A DNA stretch of 64,000 nucleotides from CBFHMJ01 sp965656875 (GTDB lineage: Bacteria; Pseudomonadota; Gammaproteobacteria; Enterobacterales; Alteromonadaceae): the NCBI GenBank assembly GCA_965656875.1, contig CBFHMJ010000025.1:186001-250000 (forward strand), read 5' to 3'. The notes under the pieces are model-generated. The model was not told the origin of the DNA, did no database searches, and saw nothing but the letters and a program-made list of their open reading frames with translations. Positions within the stretch are counted from its first letter, which is position 1. The number at the start of each line of letters is the position of its first letter. The position numbers and the translations under genes were made by a program. This document shows, piece by piece, positions 18,182 to 27,401 of this stretch.

Positions 18182-18973
18182 ATGAATCTGGACTTCAAAG
18201 GGCTTAATGCACTGGTGTGTGGTAGCAGTCAGGGAATCGGTCGGGCTGTAGCAAAAGAACTGGCCAGTCTTGGTGCATCGGTAACCCTTTTTGCACGTAA
18301 TGAGAAAACACTAAATACCGTGAAATCAGAGTTGGCTGTCGTCAACGATGCTCAGCATCATCAGGTGTTGGTTGCTGACTTCAGCAATAGTGATGCCGTA
18401 AAACAAGTGATCAATGATCATGTCGCTGCTGGTAATAACTATCAAATCCTGATCAATAATACTGGCGGGCCAGCACCCGGACCTGCCCACCTGGCTGAAA
18501 ACAATGCCTTTATTAATGCCTTTAACCTGCATTTGGTCAACAATCATTCGTTAGTTCAGGCTTTGTTGCCAGCGATGAAAGAAGCGAACTATGGCCGCAT
18601 CATTAATGTGATTTCAACTTCAGTCAAAGCTCCCCTGCCAAATCTTGGAGTCTCCAACACAATCCGAGGCGCCGTTGCCAGTTGGGCAAAAACCTTATCG
18701 AATGAACTGGGTCAGTTTAATGTAACCGTCAACAATGTATTACCCGGTGCAACAAACACCGCCAGACTGGATGCCATTCTTGAAAACAAAGCGAAGAAAT
18801 TGAACAAAACCGTGGAAGAAGTATCCGCCGCTGATCAAGCTGAAATTCCGATGCGTCGATTTGGCGAGCCAGAAGAATTTGCAAATGCCGTCGCATTCCT
18901 TGCATCCCCTTCTGCGGGCTATATCACAGGTATCAACTTACCTGTAGATGGTGGCAGAACCAGTAGTCTGTAA
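18182..18973 (+). CDS. SDR-family oxidoreductase, first gene of kynurenine operon
   Basis: NAD(P)-dependent short-chain dehydrogenase/reductase, 263 residues. The start is the ATG at 18182 with GCGAG upstream; a longer frame from 18095 would add 29 atypical residues. Nucleotide motif GSSQGIGRAVA is near residue 13 and NNTGGPAPG near 88. In the active site the usual YxxxK tyrosine is not obvious: after the ISTSVKAPLPNLGVSNTIRGA stretch, S and N stand where Y is expected. This is a known variant pattern in SDRs annotated as 3-oxoacyl-ACP reductase-like. Its substrate is unknown; position suggests a step on a 2-aminomuconate or 2-oxo acid intermediate (inference). Confidence 0.8.
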   Translation: MNLDFKGLNALVCGSSQGIGRAVAKELASLGASVTLFARNEKTLNTVKSELAVVNDAQHHQVLVADFSNSDAVKQVINDHVAAGNNYQILINNTGGPAPGPAHLAENNAFINAFNLHLVNNHSLVQALLPAMKEANYGRIINVISTSVKAPLPNLGVSNTIRGAVASWAKTLSNELGQFNVTVNNVLPGATNTARLDAILENKAKKLNKTVEEVSAADQAEIPMRRFGEPEEFANAVAFLASPSAGYITGINLPVDGGRTSSL

Positions 18974-19006
18974 TTTCAGGCTGGACATTAAAAAGTGAGG
19001 AATGCC

Positions 19007-20449
19007 ATGTTTTCATTACAAAACTATATCGGTGGACAACTACAGCCTGCTGATTCGCAACAGTGGCTGGATAATACCGATCCGTCAACTGGTCAGGTTT
19101 ACAGCCAAATTCCTGATTCATCAGAAGCCGATGTTCATCAAGCCGTCAATGCTGCTAAGCAGGCTTTTCCCGCCTGGTCTGCGATGTCATCGGAGCAACG
19201 GGCGGACATTTTAATGGAGATAGCCAGACGCATTGACGAACAAGCTGATGAGCTGGCCCATGCCGAGTCAGTCGATAATGGAAAGCCAAAATCTCTGGCC
19301 AGTATGGTTGATATTCCTCGCTCTTCGTCCAACATTCGTTTTTTCGCCCATGCAATAACTCAATTTGCCAGCGAATCACACAGCATGGGCGACATCGCCA
19401 TCAATTACACTCTCAGAGATCCTGTCGGTATCGTCGGCTGCATCAGTCCCTGGAATCTTCCTTTGTATTTGTTTACATGGAAAATAGCACCTGCTCTGGC
19501 CGCTGGTAACTGTGTTATCGCAAAGCCTTCTGAGGTAACACCGGTGACAGCCTGGTTATTTTCCAAAATTTGTAAAGAAGCAGGATTGCCTGATGGCGTA
19601 CTGAATATTATTCATGGCGCAGGACCATCCGTTGGCAACGCCATTGTTAGCCATCCGGACATAAAAGCGATTAGCTTCACCGGCGGGACCAAAACCGGCG
19701 CACACATAGCCAGCGTGACCGCACCTATGTTTAAGAAAGTATCGCTGGAGCTTGGCGGTAAAAATCCAACATTGATCTTTGCCGATTGTGATTTTGACAA
19801 AACACTCGACGAAGTTATCCGAGCTACTTTTGCCAATCAGGGACAAATCTGTTTGTGTGGGTCTCGTATTTACATTGAACGTCCATTGTATGAGAAGTTT
19901 AAAGCTGCCTTTGTGGATCGTGTAAAGCGACTACAACCGGGCGATCCACTCTTACCAGAAACAAGCCAGGGAGCTGTTGTATCAAAACAGCACATGGAAA
20001 AAATTCTGTCTTATATCGAACTCGCTAAAGAAGAAGGTGCAACCATTCTTGCAGGCGGCCATGCTGTGACCGTTCCGGGACGATGCGAACAAGGCTATTT
20101 TATCCAGCCTACTATTCTTGAAGGCCTGGATATTTGCCATCGCACGAATCAGGAAGAAATATTTGGCCCGGTTGTCACACTACAACCTTTCGATACGGAT
20201 GAAGAAGCATTGACGCTGGCCAATGGTACTGACTATGGCCTTGCCACCAGCGTCTGGAGTCAAAACATCAGCCGCTGTCATTTACTGGCAAAACAGCTTA
20301 ACTTTGGCATTGTCTGGATAAATTGCTGGCTATTGCGAGATTTACGCACACCATTTGGTGGAATGAAACAGTCAGGTGTTGGCCGAGAAGGAGGTCTGGA
20401 GGCCTTGCGTTTCTTCACTGAACCCAAAAATGTCTGCATAAAATATTAG
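19007..20449 (+). CDS. 2-aminomuconic 6-semialdehyde dehydrogenase (ALDH family)
   Basis: Oxidises 2-aminomuconate semialdehyde to 2-aminomuconate with NAD+. It has 480 residues from the ATG at 19007, which has TGAGGA upstream (an in-frame GTG at 18995 is less likely). ALDH features: SPWNLPLYLFTWKIAPALAAG, ELGGKNP with the general-base glutamate, and GQICLC with nucleophile C282. The substrate is assigned from context, since the gene sits with 2-aminomuconate deaminase, HAAO and ACMSD homologues as in nba-type operons. Related hydroxymuconic semialdehyde dehydrogenases have the same fold. Confidence 0.85.
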   Translation: MFSLQNYIGGQLQPADSQQWLDNTDPSTGQVYSQIPDSSEADVHQAVNAAKQAFPAWSAMSSEQRADILMEIARRIDEQADELAHAESVDNGKPKSLASMVDIPRSSSNIRFFAHAITQFASESHSMGDIAINYTLRDPVGIVGCISPWNLPLYLFTWKIAPALAAGNCVIAKPSEVTPVTAWLFSKICKEAGLPDGVLNIIHGAGPSVGNAIVSHPDIKAISFTGGTKTGAHIASVTAPMFKKVSLELGGKNPTLIFADCDFDKTLDEVIRATFANQGQICLCGSRIYIERPLYEKFKAAFVDRVKRLQPGDPLLPETSQGAVVSKQHMEKILSYIELAKEEGATILAGGHAVTVPGRCEQGYFIQPTILEGLDICHRTNQEEIFGPVVTLQPFDTDEEALTLANGTDYGLATSVWSQNISRCHLLAKQLNFGIVWINCWLLRDLRTPFGGMKQSGVGREGGLEALRFFTEPKNVCIKY

Positions 20450-20843
20450 AGCATGAATGGCCCGGGCAACAACAGGGGTTGCTCTGGTCGATTTTCCTGC
20501 TAATATCAGATTCAAATTACTTCTGTCTAACAACATAGAAACAACTGCGTTTACGATAATTATGGTTACCATCGATATTATCAAAACTTCAGGTTCTATC
20601 TTCGCCAGCTCACTGGGCTGCAAGTGGATCATTAACTAGCCACTAATTTCCTCTGTGTTTACATCCGTTGTGTGAACACCTCTTCGTCATTCTGTTTGTC
20701 AGTAATGGCTTTAAACCTGTGCTTTCATTACTGCTCACTGAAACGGCGATCTGTATATCTGTTTGATTTGTCATGCCTGATATTCGAGCCTTATGACAAA
20801 TACGAACAACCTCAATTTAATCAGATTCAGAGAGACATTTACG
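20450..20843 (+). promoter_or_regulatory. 394-base gap inside the kynurenine operon with two dyads
   Basis: No convincing gene: the 60-residue frame at 20457 overlaps nothing conserved and lacks a ribosome site. Two inverted repeats occur, each with an 18-base spacer: CAGTAATG / CATTACTG (20700-20707 and 20726-20733) and ATTTGTCAT / ATGACAAAT (20766-20774 and 20793-20801). They may be an internal promoter/operator, a remnant of a lost gene, or RNA hairpins. Confidence 0.4.
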
Positions 20844-21260
20844 ATGTCAGATAATGCGTTCAATTCAAAGAAAGCGCCTGCACCGGTAGGCCTGTACCCT
20901 CATGCTCGTCAAGTTGGCAATTTACTATTTTTGTCCGGCGTTGGCCCACGCCAACCCGATAGCAAAGATATCCCGGGTGTAACCCTCGATAACGATGGCA
21001 ATATCGTGGATTACGATATCGAACAGCAGTGCCACAGTGTGTTTCAAAATATTCGCTATATTCTGGAAGATGCCGGCTCTTCCTGGGATCAACTGGTCGA
21101 CGTCACCGTATTCCTGACCAACATGAAAGATGATTTTGCTACCTACAATAAAATTTACGCGGAGTACTTCGCCGATAACCAACCTTGTCGGACAACGGTT
21201 GAAATTAATAAATTACCCACACCAATTGCTATCGAACTGAAATGCATTGCTACGATTTAA
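20844..21260 (+). CDS. RidA-family protein, probable 2-aminomuconate deaminase
   Basis: Expected to release ammonia from 2-aminomuconate, giving 4-oxalocrotonate. It has 138 residues from the ATG at 20844 (AGAGAG upstream; the frame extends to 20793 but those residues are not conserved). It shows the RidA/YjgF core: PVGLYPHARQVGNLLFLSGVGP, then DVTVFLTNMKDD and a C-terminal RTTVEINKLPTP with the conserved arginine. Function is inferred from RidA membership and its place between AMSDH and HAAO. Confidence 0.85.
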   Translation: MSDNAFNSKKAPAPVGLYPHARQVGNLLFLSGVGPRQPDSKDIPGVTLDNDGNIVDYDIEQQCHSVFQNIRYILEDAGSSWDQLVDVTVFLTNMKDDFATYNKIYAEYFADNQPCRTTVEINKLPTPIAIELKCIATI

Positions 21261-21305
21261 AACATCAGTTCTGAATGGCTAAATAAGAATAATTGAGGTG
21301 AATGT

Positions 21306-21830
21306 ATGAGCCAGTTAGTCCCACCCTTTAATTTTCAACAATGGATAGACGACCACCGTCATCTACTTCAACCACCAGTATGTAATAAACAAGTCTTTGA
21401 ACAGGATGATTTCATCGTCATGGTCGTTGGCGGTCCAAACGGACGCAGAGATTACCACTATGACGAGGGTCCGGAGTTTTTCTATCAACTTGAAGGTGAA
21501 ATGGAATTACGTTTAATTGTCGAAGGTAAACGTGTGAACTACCCCATCAAAGCCGGTGAAATCTTTCTTTTGCCCCCCAAAATCCCTCACTCGCCAGTTC
21601 GATTTGCTAATTCCATCGGGCTGGTCGTAGAGCGTAAACGTAATGAAGGTGAACTGGATGGCTTGATGTGGTTTTGTGACAACTGCGATAACAAACTGTA
21701 CGAAGAGTACTTTCCCCTCAAAAACATTGAAAAAGACTTCCACGGTGTATTCGACCGTTTTCTGAATAGCGAAGAACACCGTACTTGTAACCAATGCGGC
21801 ACTGTCATGCCAAAAGACAATAAGTTGTAA
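21306..21830 (+). CDS. 3-hydroxyanthranilate 3,4-dioxygenase
   Basis: Non-haem Fe(II) cupin enzyme that opens the ring of 3-hydroxyanthranilate to 2-amino-3-carboxymuconate semialdehyde. It has 174 residues. Iron ligands H51, E57 (YHYDEGPEFF) and H95 (PPKIPHSP) agree with the bacterial enzyme. A C-terminal rubredoxin-like site has CDNC and CNQC, as in bacterial HAAO. GAGGTG lies upstream of the ATG. The acmsd gene starts 3 bases after its stop. Commonly called nbaC in Pseudomonas. Confidence 0.96.
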   Translation: MSQLVPPFNFQQWIDDHRHLLQPPVCNKQVFEQDDFIVMVVGGPNGRRDYHYDEGPEFFYQLEGEMELRLIVEGKRVNYPIKAGEIFLLPPKIPHSPVRFANSIGLVVERKRNEGELDGLMWFCDNCDNKLYEEYFPLKNIEKDFHGVFDRFLNSEEHRTCNQCGTVMPKDNKL

Positions 21831-21833
21831 GCC

Positions 21834-22844
21834 ATGTTAAAAATCGATATTCATACGCATATCCTGCCAAAGCAATGGCCAAATCTTAAAGAAAAATACG
21901 GCTACGGCGGCTTTATTCACCTGGATCATCATAAATGCGGCTGTGCCCGAATGATGCAGGACGATAAATTTTTCAGAGAGATCAACGAAAATTGCTGGGA
22001 TGCAGATGTTCGCCTGAAAGAATGCGCGACTCATTCGGTTGATGTCCAGGTATTATCAACGGTTCCCGTCATGTTCAGCTACTGGGCAAAACCAGAGGAC
22101 GCCTATGATTTATCTCGTTATCTGAATGATCATATTGCAGGGATCGTCCACCGCTATCCAAAGCACTTTATTGGACTTGGTACAATTCCAATGCAATCAA
22201 CCGACCTTGCGATTAAAGAATTAGAGCGTTGTGTTAAAGATATTGGTCTCGTTGGCGTGCAAATAGGCAGTAACATCAATGATAAAAACCTTGATGCGCC
22301 CGAATTCTTTCCTATTTTTGAAGCTGCTCAGGATCTCGGTGCTGCTGTATTCGTTCATCCCTGGAATATGGTGGGTAAATCAGTCATGCCAGATTACTGG
22401 ATGCCCTGGCTGGTTGGTATGCCCGCAGAAACCACCCGAGCCATGTGTTCACTAATCTTTGGTGGTGTTCTGGAAAAACTACCGAATCTGAGAATTGCTT
22501 TCGCTCATGGCGGCGGTTCTTTCCCAGGCACCATAGGCCGACTCGAACATGGTTTTAATGTTCGTCCTGACCTTGTTGCTGTCGCTAATGACGTTAATCC
22601 TCGAGAATATTTGAAGAAAATCTATGTTGATTCTCTGGTTCATGATCCATTAAAACTGGAATACATGGTGAAACTCATGGGCGCAGAAAAAATCGCACTG
22701 GGAACAGATTATCCCTTCCCACTTGGTGAGTTGGAGCCTGGAAAGATCATAGAAGTCAGTCCATTTGATGATGCAACTAAAGCAAGATTGCTCCACGGTA
22801 CAGCACTGGAGTGGATGAATCTGTCACTGGAAGATTATCTGTGA
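21834..22844 (+). CDS. 2-amino-3-carboxymuconate-6-semialdehyde decarboxylase (ACMSD)
   Basis: Zinc amidohydrolase-fold decarboxylase that directs the unstable intermediate away from quinolinate/NAD synthesis to catabolism. It has 336 residues. Metal and catalytic residues are H7 and H9 (DIHTH), H175 (FVHPWNM), H225 (AFAHGGGSFP) and D292 (LGTDYPFP). It starts 3 bases after HAAO stops, and its stop overlaps the next ATG (TGATG). Presence of ACMSD argues for kynurenine breakdown as a carbon and nitrogen source. Confidence 0.96.
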   Translation: MLKIDIHTHILPKQWPNLKEKYGYGGFIHLDHHKCGCARMMQDDKFFREINENCWDADVRLKECATHSVDVQVLSTVPVMFSYWAKPEDAYDLSRYLNDHIAGIVHRYPKHFIGLGTIPMQSTDLAIKELERCVKDIGLVGVQIGSNINDKNLDAPEFFPIFEAAQDLGAAVFVHPWNMVGKSVMPDYWMPWLVGMPAETTRAMCSLIFGGVLEKLPNLRIAFAHGGGSFPGTIGRLEHGFNVRPDLVAVANDVNPREYLKKIYVDSLVHDPLKLEYMVKLMGAEKIALGTDYPFPLGELEPGKIIEVSPFDDATKARLLHGTALEWMNLSLEDYL

Positions 22845-23665
22845 TGAAACTGCAATTATCGCTGGCTCATGGCAGCTGGCAAGTTGACCTTTCACAGCCT
22901 TTACACATTAGCATAGAACTGCTGTTTAATGAGCAACAGCCTAACCACTTTGGGGTTAATGACGCGATCAGCCAACCAGTTTCTGCTGGTTCTTTTGTTG
23001 GCGATGTCACACAAGGCGGCAGTTGTAATGTTGATACCATTTCTCTTACGCCTCACTGTAATGGCACTCATACTGAATGTATTGGTCATATCACTCGTGA
23101 CTCATTCAGCATCCACCAACAACTGAATGATGTTTTTATTCCGACACGTTTAATTACCTTATGTCCGGAACTGGCCAGTAGCACTCAGGATAATTACCTG
23201 CCCACACTCGACAGCGGCGATAAAGTCATTACCCGGGAAGCATTGGCAACAAAACTCGGAGACATTCCAGACGACGAAATAAACGCCGTAGTCATTAGAA
23301 CCCTGCCCAATACACTGACCAAAACATTCATGCGCTACGACGAGCAAAACTACCCTCCCTTTCTTACACTTGATGCCGTGCATTATCTGAACGAAAGAAA
23401 CGTAAAACACTTACTCGTGGATTTTCCTTCCATCGACCGAATGTATGACGACGGAAAAATGAGTAGCCATTCAGCGTACTGGCACGTAAACAAACAACGT
23501 GATCTCACCGAACATTCTGATGCTATGAAAACCATCACAGAAATGGTCTTTGCTGATTTGTCGATAGAAGACGGGTTTTATCTGCTAAACCTGCAAGTCG
23601 CACCTTTTGCATTAGATGCCGCCCCATCACGTCCCGTGTTATTCCCTCTGGAATCAAAGAATTAA
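22844..23665 (+). CDS. Putative arylformamidase (cyclase family, KynB-like)
   Basis: Predicted to hydrolyse N-formylkynurenine to kynurenine. It has 273 residues from the ATG at 22844 overlapping the ACMSD stop; an upstream in-frame ATG at 22811 lies within acmsd. The cyclase-family metal motif HxxGTHxE appears as H71, H76 and E78 (TPHCNGTHTEC). It is longer than classical KynB (about 210 residues), so substrate is inferred mainly from the operon. Confidence 0.78.
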   Translation: MKLQLSLAHGSWQVDLSQPLHISIELLFNEQQPNHFGVNDAISQPVSAGSFVGDVTQGGSCNVDTISLTPHCNGTHTECIGHITRDSFSIHQQLNDVFIPTRLITLCPELASSTQDNYLPTLDSGDKVITREALATKLGDIPDDEINAVVIRTLPNTLTKTFMRYDEQNYPPFLTLDAVHYLNERNVKHLLVDFPSIDRMYDDGKMSSHSAYWHVNKQRDLTEHSDAMKTITEMVFADLSIEDGFYLLNLQVAPFALDAAPSRPVLFPLESKN

Positions 23666-23677
23666 CTGGATAACCAC

Positions 23678-24961
23678 ATGAACAACATAGACAACACTTT
23701 AGCTTATGCACAGTCACAGGATGCTCAGGACCCTCTGGCAAAGTTCCGAGATGAATTTCACATCCCACAGCAAGCCAACGGAAACAACGAATACTATTTC
23801 GTTGGCAACTCTCTGGGCTTACAACCGAAACGCACTCGCCAATACTTAAATGATGAACTGGATAAATGGCAGGCTCTTGGCGTGAAAGGACACTTCGACT
23901 GCGAATATCCCTGGATGCCCTATCACGAGTTTCTAACCGAGCAAAGTGCTGCGCTGGTTGGTGCATTGCCAGAAGAAGTTGTCGTCATGAATTCACTCAC
24001 GGCAAACCTTCACTTCATGATGGTGACGTTTTATCAGCCTACCAACACGCGTTTTAAAATATTGATCGAAGAACATGCCTTTCCTTCCGATCATTATGCA
24101 GTCGAATCGCAGATTAAACATCACGGTTTCGCCCCTGAGTCAGCGCTTATCACTGTCAAACCTCGCGCTGGAGAAGAAGTTTTACATCCAGAAGATATTC
24201 AACGCATCATTGAACAGCAAGGCGATGAAATTGCATTAATTCTGCTACCTGGTGTGCAGTATTACACAGGCCAGGTCATGGATATGAAATCCATCACTGA
24301 ACAAGCACACGCCAAAGGCATTAAGGTTGGCTTTGATCTCGCCCACGCAGCCGGAAATCTGGAAATGTTTTTACACGACTGGAATGTAGATTTTGCCTGT
24401 TGGTGTAACTATAAATATTTGAATTCTGGCCCCGGCGCAGTCGCTGGCTGCTTTATTCATCAACGCCATGTGCAAAATACCTCACTCAATCGATTTGCAG
24501 GTTGGTGGGGGCACGACAAATCCACACGATTCCAGATGGGAAATGAATTTAATGCCATTCCAACGGCTGAAGGCTGGCAATTAAGTAATCCACCTATTTT
24601 CTCACTGGCAGCCATCAGAGCTTCGTTGGATGTGTTTAAAGAAGCCGGTGGCATGAAGCCACTTCGAGCAAAATCTCTAAAATTAACCAATTATCTTGAG
24701 CAACTGCTCATCGCCGAACTCGGTGATCGCGTCTCCATCATAACTCCACAAAACGACAATGAACGCGGCTGTCAGCTATCGTTATCCGTCAGTATGGAAG
24801 GTAAATCTGGCAAAGAAGTCTTTAAACAGTTGGAAGAAGCAGGTGTAACAACTGACTGGCGTGAACCTAATGTCATTCGTTGTGCGCCAGTGCCTTTGTA
24901 TAACAATTTTGAGGACTGCTGGCATTTTGTTCAAATTTTGAAGCAATGCCTGTTGGCTTAG
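23678..24961 (+). CDS. kynU: Kynureninase
   Basis: PLP enzyme that cleaves 3-hydroxykynurenine to 3-hydroxyanthranilate and alanine. It has 427 residues. The N-terminal signature is YYFVGNSLGLQPKRT, the aspartate is in VGFDLAHAAGN, and the PLP lysine is K246 in NYKYLNSGPGAVAG. The ring-stacking W is in GWWGHDK. It lies between the arylformamidase and KMO genes. Confidence 0.96.
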   Translation: MNNIDNTLAYAQSQDAQDPLAKFRDEFHIPQQANGNNEYYFVGNSLGLQPKRTRQYLNDELDKWQALGVKGHFDCEYPWMPYHEFLTEQSAALVGALPEEVVVMNSLTANLHFMMVTFYQPTNTRFKILIEEHAFPSDHYAVESQIKHHGFAPESALITVKPRAGEEVLHPEDIQRIIEQQGDEIALILLPGVQYYTGQVMDMKSITEQAHAKGIKVGFDLAHAAGNLEMFLHDWNVDFACWCNYKYLNSGPGAVAGCFIHQRHVQNTSLNRFAGWWGHDKSTRFQMGNEFNAIPTAEGWQLSNPPIFSLAAIRASLDVFKEAGGMKPLRAKSLKLTNYLEQLLIAELGDRVSIITPQNDNERGCQLSLSVSMEGKSGKEVFKQLEEAGVTTDWREPNVIRCAPVPLYNNFEDCWHFVQILKQCLLA

Positions 24962-24970
24962 GAGGTAAGC

Positions 24971-26329
24971 ATGAAACCTACACGGATTACAATTATAGGT
25001 GCCGGACTGGTTGGCTCACTAACCGCTATTTTTCTGGCTAAACGAGGTTACGACGTCACGGTTCTCGAAAAACGTCCTGATATGCGAAAAGCAAAAATTT
25101 CAGCGGGTCGCTCTATCAACCTGGCACTTGCCAATCGCGGTATAGCACCGCTTCAGGCCGTTGGTCTGATGGACAAAGTTAAAGCAATGATGATTCCAAT
25201 GCGTGGTCGCATGGTTCATGATGAACAGGGAAATACAAACTTGCAACCTTATGGACAGCGGGATCATGAAGTGATCTACTCCATTTCTCGTGCAGGTTTA
25301 AACAAATTACTGATGGATGAAGCGGAAGCGACTGGCAAAGTTACTATTGCGTTCGAACAGGACATCGCAAACATAGATTTCGAGCAGCAACATTTGATTC
25401 TCAATCATGCTGATGGTCAGACCGTTCAACGCTTTGAATATCTGATTGGCGCAGATGGTGGACCATCCATTGTACGGCAGGCATTGCATGGGAATAATGA
25501 CGCGATTAACCGTACTGAATGGTTATCTCATTCTTACAAAGAATTATCGATACTTCCGAACGAGCGCCAACAATGGCAAATAGAAAAAGAAGCGCTTCAT
25601 ATCTGGCCCCGTGGCAACTACATGCTCATTGCCCTGCCAAACCTGGATGGCAGTTTTACAGTAACATTGTTCCTACCAAATCAGGGCGAATACAGTTTTG
25701 AATCACTAAACTCACCAGAAACACTACAAGCTTTCTTTGATAGCCAGTTTCCTGATGCATCCGCTTTGATTCCACATCTGGCACAAGAGTTCTTCGACAA
25801 TCCCACCGGCACACTGGGCACTGTCCGATGCAATGAATGGCACAACAATAACAATACACTGTTGATTGGCGATGCCGCTCATGGAATCGTGCCATTCCAC
25901 GGCCAGGGAATGAATTGTGGCTTTGAAGATGTACTGGTTCTGGATCAACTGCTATCTGACGTGAGTGATGACTGGCAAGCTGTATTCAATCGCTATGAAG
26001 CGGCCAGAAAACCGAATGGTAACGCCATTGCAGATATGGCACTGGAGAACTATATCGAGATGCGTGACAGTGTTCGAGACGAACGTTTCCTCGCAAAAAA
26101 AGCCTTATCATTCAAACTGGAGCAACGACATCCTGATCGCTTTATTCCTCGTTACTCTATGGTGATGTTTCATCTTCTACCCTACGCCGATGCTAAAAAC
26201 AGAGGGATTATTCAGGATGGTATTCTTGAAACCTTACTGGATGGTAATAACCATATTGATCATGTCGATTACGAAAAAGCCGATCGACTTATTGAAGAAA
26301 AACTAACGCCCCTCGAAATCATTCACTAA
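24971..26329 (+). CDS. kmo: Kynurenine 3-monooxygenase
   Basis: FAD- and NADPH-dependent hydroxylase converting kynurenine to 3-hydroxykynurenine. It has 452 residues. The FAD-binding GAGLVGSLTAIFLAKRGYDVTVLEKR is at about 11-36, and the second FAD motif GDAAHGIVPFHGQGMNCGFED at about 300. A GGAGG ribosome site lies upstream of the ATG. It is the last gene of the operon; a long stem follows at 26336. Confidence 0.96.
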   Translation: MKPTRITIIGAGLVGSLTAIFLAKRGYDVTVLEKRPDMRKAKISAGRSINLALANRGIAPLQAVGLMDKVKAMMIPMRGRMVHDEQGNTNLQPYGQRDHEVIYSISRAGLNKLLMDEAEATGKVTIAFEQDIANIDFEQQHLILNHADGQTVQRFEYLIGADGGPSIVRQALHGNNDAINRTEWLSHSYKELSILPNERQQWQIEKEALHIWPRGNYMLIALPNLDGSFTVTLFLPNQGEYSFESLNSPETLQAFFDSQFPDASALIPHLAQEFFDNPTGTLGTVRCNEWHNNNNTLLIGDAAHGIVPFHGQGMNCGFEDVLVLDQLLSDVSDDWQAVFNRYEAARKPNGNAIADMALENYIEMRDSVRDERFLAKKALSFKLEQRHPDRFIPRYSMVMFHLLPYADAKNRGIIQDGILETLLDGNNHIDHVDYEKADRLIEEKLTPLEIIH

Positions 26330-26335
26330 CCTTAT

Positions 26336-26380
26336 AGTCAGTGTGTTTAAAGGCTTTATAACCTGTCAAGCACACTGACT
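26336..26380 (+). repeat. Inverted repeat after kmo (possible terminator)
   Basis: AGTCAGTGTG (26336-26345) pairs with CACACTGACT (26371-26380) around a 25-base loop. No T run follows, so termination would be weak or factor-dependent. Confidence 0.4.
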
Positions 26381-26578
26381 CCCCTGTATAGATTTAAGAT
26401 AGTGGAAATCATTCCGCTATATCGTCAAATAACAAAATACGGTAACTGTACTATTGAATAAATAATCGGCATACTTAGGTGCTGTTTTGTTCAGTGGAAG
26501 AACAGTAAAAAAACACAACGTAAGTCGTTATCCATCCGTTTCATCGGTAACAAGTTGCATAAAATCAAGGTATTACTC

Positions 26579-26863
26579 ATGGCTGAAAATTTAGCTTCTA
26601 TTCTTAGTAACGTTATTTTTGATGTGTACAATGGCGGAATCGAAATGTCATGTAGCACACTGAAACATCGCCTGGCTGCAAAAATTAAGACTGAGTTTCC
26701 CGAGTCGGAAGAGGTGATGCTGGAAGATAATCTGATGGAGGAAATCACTCGCCTTGCCAATTCGCTCCCGGACGAATCAAAACGTGTCAGACCACTCCTT
26801 ACCGCAAAAATAAAAAGTGATGATCAATGGCAAGCGGTTATCGGGCGTTTACCTTCAGTTTAA
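26579..26863 (+). CDS. Small hypothetical protein (94 aa)
   Basis: Not recognised. Start taken as the ATG at 26579 with AAGG eight bases upstream; an ATG at 26555 is also in frame. The protein is soluble-looking and acidic in the middle (ESEEVMLEDNLMEEI), with a basic segment before it (LKHRLAAKIK) and a second short basic/acidic repeat-like part (LLTAKIKSDDQ). It has its own upstream gap and stands alone between the kynurenine operon and suhB. Confidence 0.5.
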   Translation: MAENLASILSNVIFDVYNGGIEMSCSTLKHRLAAKIKTEFPESEEVMLEDNLMEEITRLANSLPDESKRVRPLLTAKIKSDDQWQAVIGRLPSV

Positions 26864-27401
26864 TGAATATTTTCCCATGAAATCATTCCAGAATTGTGTA
26901 TTAATCAGACAGCTTTATCATTCACTACCATCCTTTCAAAAAAGTCATCTGTTAATACACAATTGTTTACCATTAGCTTGATCTAAAAGCTAAAATCCTA
27001 AATAAAACGCTATTTTCTCACAGGTCTGCCTTCCTCTTGTCATGAATAAAACAGTAAAAAATACGCATAAATACAACTACGTCTCATATTTTTTTATTCC
27101 TGACAGGCCGCTACAAGCATTAAGAATATTTAATTTACCTATTAGAATTTGCAAAGCTGGCAGATTCAGAAAATATTATTTATTCAACACTCGATATTTA
27201 CATTCACAAGAATACTGATAGAATTCCCGCACTTTTTTGCCGACTGAGAAATACTCAATCAGGCATACTTTCTTACTATGATTTTTAAGAAAGTCTACGC
27301 GACAACGCCAACGGAATAGCTGGAAGTAATCTCTGATGTACATCATCAGCTCCACAAGGATACGTGAGTTATTGTTCTTTATTAAAATTAGGTAATCTAC
27401 T
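26864..27401 (+). promoter_or_regulatory. Intergenic region upstream of suhB with inverted repeats
   Basis: About 540 AT-rich bases with no gene seen. AATTGTGTATTAA at 26892-26904 is repeated in inverse at 26952-26964 (47-base spacer, pairing partly extends inward). Close to suhB, CTGATG-TACAT-CATCAG lies at 27333-27349 in the probable leader. No clear sigma-70 pair was identified. Confidence 0.4.

Noticed and set aside
20457..20639. 60-codon frame in the gap after the AMSDH gene
   Set aside because: No ribosome site and no recognisable sequence; it overlaps a longer spurious frame on the other strand.
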